Below are positions 61,869-64,000 of a stretch of DNA of 64,000 bases, one piece after another. Origin of the DNA: Billgrantia pellis (lineage in GTDB: Bacteria; Pseudomonadota; Gammaproteobacteria; Pseudomonadales; Halomonadaceae); assembly GCF_008297955.1 (NCBI RefSeq), contig NZ_VTPY01000005.1, forward strand, positions 186,001 to 250,000, read 5' to 3'. Made by a program: the position numbers and the translations under genes. The notes under the pieces were generated by a model. That model did no database searches, was not told the DNA's origin, and was given only the letters and a program-made list of their open reading frames with translations. Position 1 is the first letter of the stretch. Each line of letters opens with the position of its first letter.

Positions 61869-64000
61869 GCCAGATCAACCGTCTCAAGGAAGGTGGGCGC
61901 ATCGACCGCTCGCGCAAGCTTGGCTTCACCTTCAATGGCAAGCGCTATCAGGGGCATGCCGGCGATACCCTGGCCTCGGCGCTGCTGGCCAACGGCGTGG
62001 ATATCGTCAATCGCAGCTTCAAGTACTCGCGCCCGCGCGGCATCGTTGCCGCCGGCGCCGAGGAGCCCAATGCATTGGTCCAATTGGGCAGCACCGAGGC
62101 GGCCCAAGTACCCAATGTGCGTGCTACCCAGCAGGCGCTGTTCGAGGGGCTGGTGGCGCGCAGCACCAACGGCTGGCCCAATGTCCAACGCGATCTCATG
62201 GGCATGATCGGCAAGCTGGGTGGGCGCCTGATGCCGCCGGGGTTCTACTACAAGACCTTCATGGCGCCGGCCTCCATGTGGATGACGTATGAAAAGTACA
62301 TCCGCAAGGGCGCGGGCCTCGGCCGCAGCCCCATGGAACCCGATCCGGATACCTACGATCACCTGCACCAGCATTGCGACGTGCTTATTGTCGGCGCTGG
62401 TCCGGCCGGACTGGCGGCGGCGCTGACGGCGGCGCGCAGCGGTGCGCGGGTGATCCTCTGCGACGAGCAGGAGGAGATGGGCGGTTCGTTGCTCGACAGC
62501 CGCGAACTGATCGATCACCAGCCGGCCGCCCAATGGGTGGCGCGGGTACTGGAGGAACTCGCCGGCCGGGACAACGTCACCCTGCTGCCGCGAACCACCG
62601 CCAACGGTTATCACGACCACCATTTCGTGACGCTCCACGAACGGCGCACCGAGCATCTCGGTGAAACCGCCCCGCTGAAGGGCGGTTATCGCCCCGCCCG
62701 GTCGCGGATGCACCGTGTGCGTGCCGGTCAGGTGCTGCTGGCGACCGGTGCTCACGAGCGTCCGCTGGTGTATGGCAACAACGACGTGCCGGGCAACCTG
62801 TTGGCCGGTGCCGTCTCCACCTACATTCGTCGCTATGGCGTGGTGCCTGGCCGTCGGCTGGTGCTCTCCACCACCAACGATCACGCCTACCGTGCCGCTC
62901 TCGACTGGCAGGACGCCGGCCGTGAGGTGGTGGCGATCGTCGACGCCCGCCCTGCGCCGGACGGTGAACTGGTGGCACAGGCGCGTGAGCGCGGCATTCG
63001 CATCATCGAGGGCGCGGCGGTGCTCGAGGCCAAGGGCGGCAGCCGGGTCAGCGGGGCGCGTGTCGCCGCCATCGACGCCGGCGCCTTCAAGGTCACCGGA
63101 CAGGCCGAGACGTTGGAGTGCGACACTATCGCCAGCTCGGGAGGCTACAGCCCGGTAATTCATCTGGCCTCACATACCGGAGCGCGGCCGACCTGGAACG
63201 AAGCAATCCTCGGCTTCGTGCCCGGCTTGGTGAAAGGGGTGCATGCCGCCGGTAGCGCTCGTGGCATTCATGACCTGGCGGAAGGCTTGGCCGATGGCGT
63301 CGCCATGGCCGCGCGGGCCCTCGAGACGCTCGGCGTGTCGGCCATGGCGGTGGAGCTGCCGCACGTAGACGCTCGGCGGGATGGCCCCTCTTGCGCCCTC
63401 TACCAGGTGCCCCATGAGAAGCCGACCCTGCGCGCGCCTAAGCAGTTCGTGGACCTGCAGAACGATGTCACCGCGTCGGCCATAGAGATCGCCACTCGCG
63501 AGGGCTTCGAATCCATCGAACACGTCAAGCGCTACACGGCCATGGGCTTCGGCACCGACCAGGGCAAGCTTGGCAACATTAACGGCATGGCCATCGCCGC
63601 CCGCTGCTTGGGCAAGTCGATTCCCGAAGTGGGCACCACCGTGTTCCGCCCCAATTATACGCCGGTCACCTTCGGCGCTATTGTCGGCCGTCACTGTCGC
63701 GAGCTGTTCGACCCCGAGCGCTATACTGCGCTGCACGAGTGGCACGTGGAGCACGGTGCCGAATTCGAGGATGTTGGGCAGTGGAAGCGGCCCTGGTACT
63801 TCCCGCAGTCGGTCGACGGCAAGAAGGAGACGATGCACGAGGCGGTGGCTCGCGAGTGCCTGGCGGTACGCGAGAAGGTCGGTATCCTCGATGCGTCGAC
63901 CCTGGGCAAGATCGACATCCAGGGACCGGACGCTCGTGAATTTCTCAACCGCGTCTATACCAACAAGTGGTTGAAGCTCGAGGTGGGGCGTGCCCGCTAC
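61865..64000 (+). CDS. soxA: Sarcosine oxidase, alpha subunit (3' end outside window)
   Basis: The first 712 codons of a gene normally about 1000 codons long. The N-terminal 2Fe-2S-ferredoxin-like domain (residues 1-100, FTFNGKRYQGHAGDTLASAL) is followed by a NAD-binding flavoprotein-type fold with VLIVGAGPAGLAAALTAARSG near 172. An aminomethyltransferase-like (GCV_T) folate domain begins near residue 640 (VREKVGILDASTLGKIDI) and runs off the edge. In the known enzyme this subunit binds NAD and THF. AAAGGAG precedes the ATG. soxG is expected next. Confidence 0.95.
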   Translation, partial: MSQINRLKEGGRIDRSRKLGFTFNGKRYQGHAGDTLASALLANGVDIVNRSFKYSRPRGIVAAGAEEPNALVQLGSTEAAQVPNVRATQQALFEGLVARSTNGWPNVQRDLMGMIGKLGGRLMPPGFYYKTFMAPASMWMTYEKYIRKGAGLGRSPMEPDPDTYDHLHQHCDVLIVGAGPAGLAAALTAARSGARVILCDEQEEMGGSLLDSRELIDHQPAAQWVARVLEELAGRDNVTLLPRTTANGYHDHHFVTLHERRTEHLGETAPLKGGYRPARSRMHRVRAGQVLLATGAHERPLVYGNNDVPGNLLAGAVSTYIRRYGVVPGRRLVLSTTNDHAYRAALDWQDAGREVVAIVDARPAPDGELVAQARERGIRIIEGAAVLEAKGGSRVSGARVAAIDAGAFKVTGQAETLECDTIASSGGYSPVIHLASHTGARPTWNEAILGFVPGLVKGVHAAGSARGIHDLAEGLADGVAMAARALETLGVSAMAVELPHVDARRDGPSCALYQVPHEKPTLRAPKQFVDLQNDVTASAIEIATREGFESIEHVKRYTAMGFGTDQGKLGNINGMAIAARCLGKSIPEVGTTVFRPNYTPVTFGAIVGRHCRELFDPERYTALHEWHVEHGAEFEDVGQWKRPWYFPQSVDGKKETMHEAVARECLAVREKVGILDASTLGKIDIQGPDAREFLNRVYTNKWLKLEVGRARY

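Overview
The window is about 64 kb of high-GC gammaproteobacterial chromosome. The proteins resemble Pseudomonas and Escherichia coli orthologues throughout, but the mix points to a halophilic relative, most likely Halomonas sensu lato (Halomonadaceae). Supporting signs are a sarcosine/glycine-betaine catabolic operon, both NAD- and NADP-glutamate dehydrogenases and an rmf-rlmKL pair. The genus is an inference; no rRNA gene is present. The window is dense, core-like chromosome: I see no insertion sequence, prophage, CRISPR array or plasmid gene, and only one stretch over 300 bp without a gene (upstream of aceA).

Region by region. 1-9.7 kb: the end of an NlpC/P60 hydrolase gene, a divergent LysR/MFS pair, periplasmic MsrA, a fused VTT-membrane/flavoprotein reductase overlapping a CDP-alcohol phosphatidyltransferase gene, a SlyD-like isomerase, a small membrane protein, a glycine-zipper lipoprotein and isocitrate lyase (aceA). 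10-27.7 kb: a conserved block holding a GNAT gene, roxA, a PduO-type adenosyltransferase gene, purB, hflD, mnmA, nudJ, rluE, icd, clpS, clpA, infA, bpt and aat. It is interrupted between mnmA and nudJ by a tetR-RND efflux cassette. 27.9-46 kb: ftsK, lolA, rarA, a hemerythrin-like protein, murI, trmA, the giant NAD-glutamate dehydrogenase gene, pyrD, rmf, rlmKL, a glutaredoxin, a WGR protein and pdxB. 47-51.7 kb: htpX, alaA, ylqF, msrB, then three tRNA-Glu/tRNA-Gly pairs with a decayed tRNA-Gly between the first two. 51.8-55.8 kb: an ABC exporter chained to queF, a nitroreductase, a thioesterase-like protein and tRNA-Ser(GGA). 55.9-64 kb: gdhA, a GATase1-AraC (GlxA-type) regulator, and glyA-soxB-soxD-soxA, with soxA cut by the window end.

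Themes. Isocitrate lyase and isocitrate dehydrogenase, the two enzymes of the glyoxylate branch point, lie 12 kb apart. ClpS/ClpA lie beside both bacterial N-degron transferases, Bpt and Aat. Translation and RNA modification are heavily represented (RoxA, MnmA, RluE, TrmA, RlmKL, QueF, YlqF, Rmf, IF-1, seven tRNA genes). The right end links sarcosine oxidation to the serine/glycine/C1-folate cycle and sits beside ammonium assimilation by GdhA.

Novelty. No plainly undescribed defence or mobile system is visible. The items most worth a second look are the VTT-flavoprotein fusion with its overlapping lipid-enzyme gene, the regulated RND island and its matching palindromes, the palindrome inside the gdhA promoter spacer, and the tRNA array with its remnant. 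Start codons were chosen from ribosome-binding sites and family lengths; where they are uncertain the entry says so.
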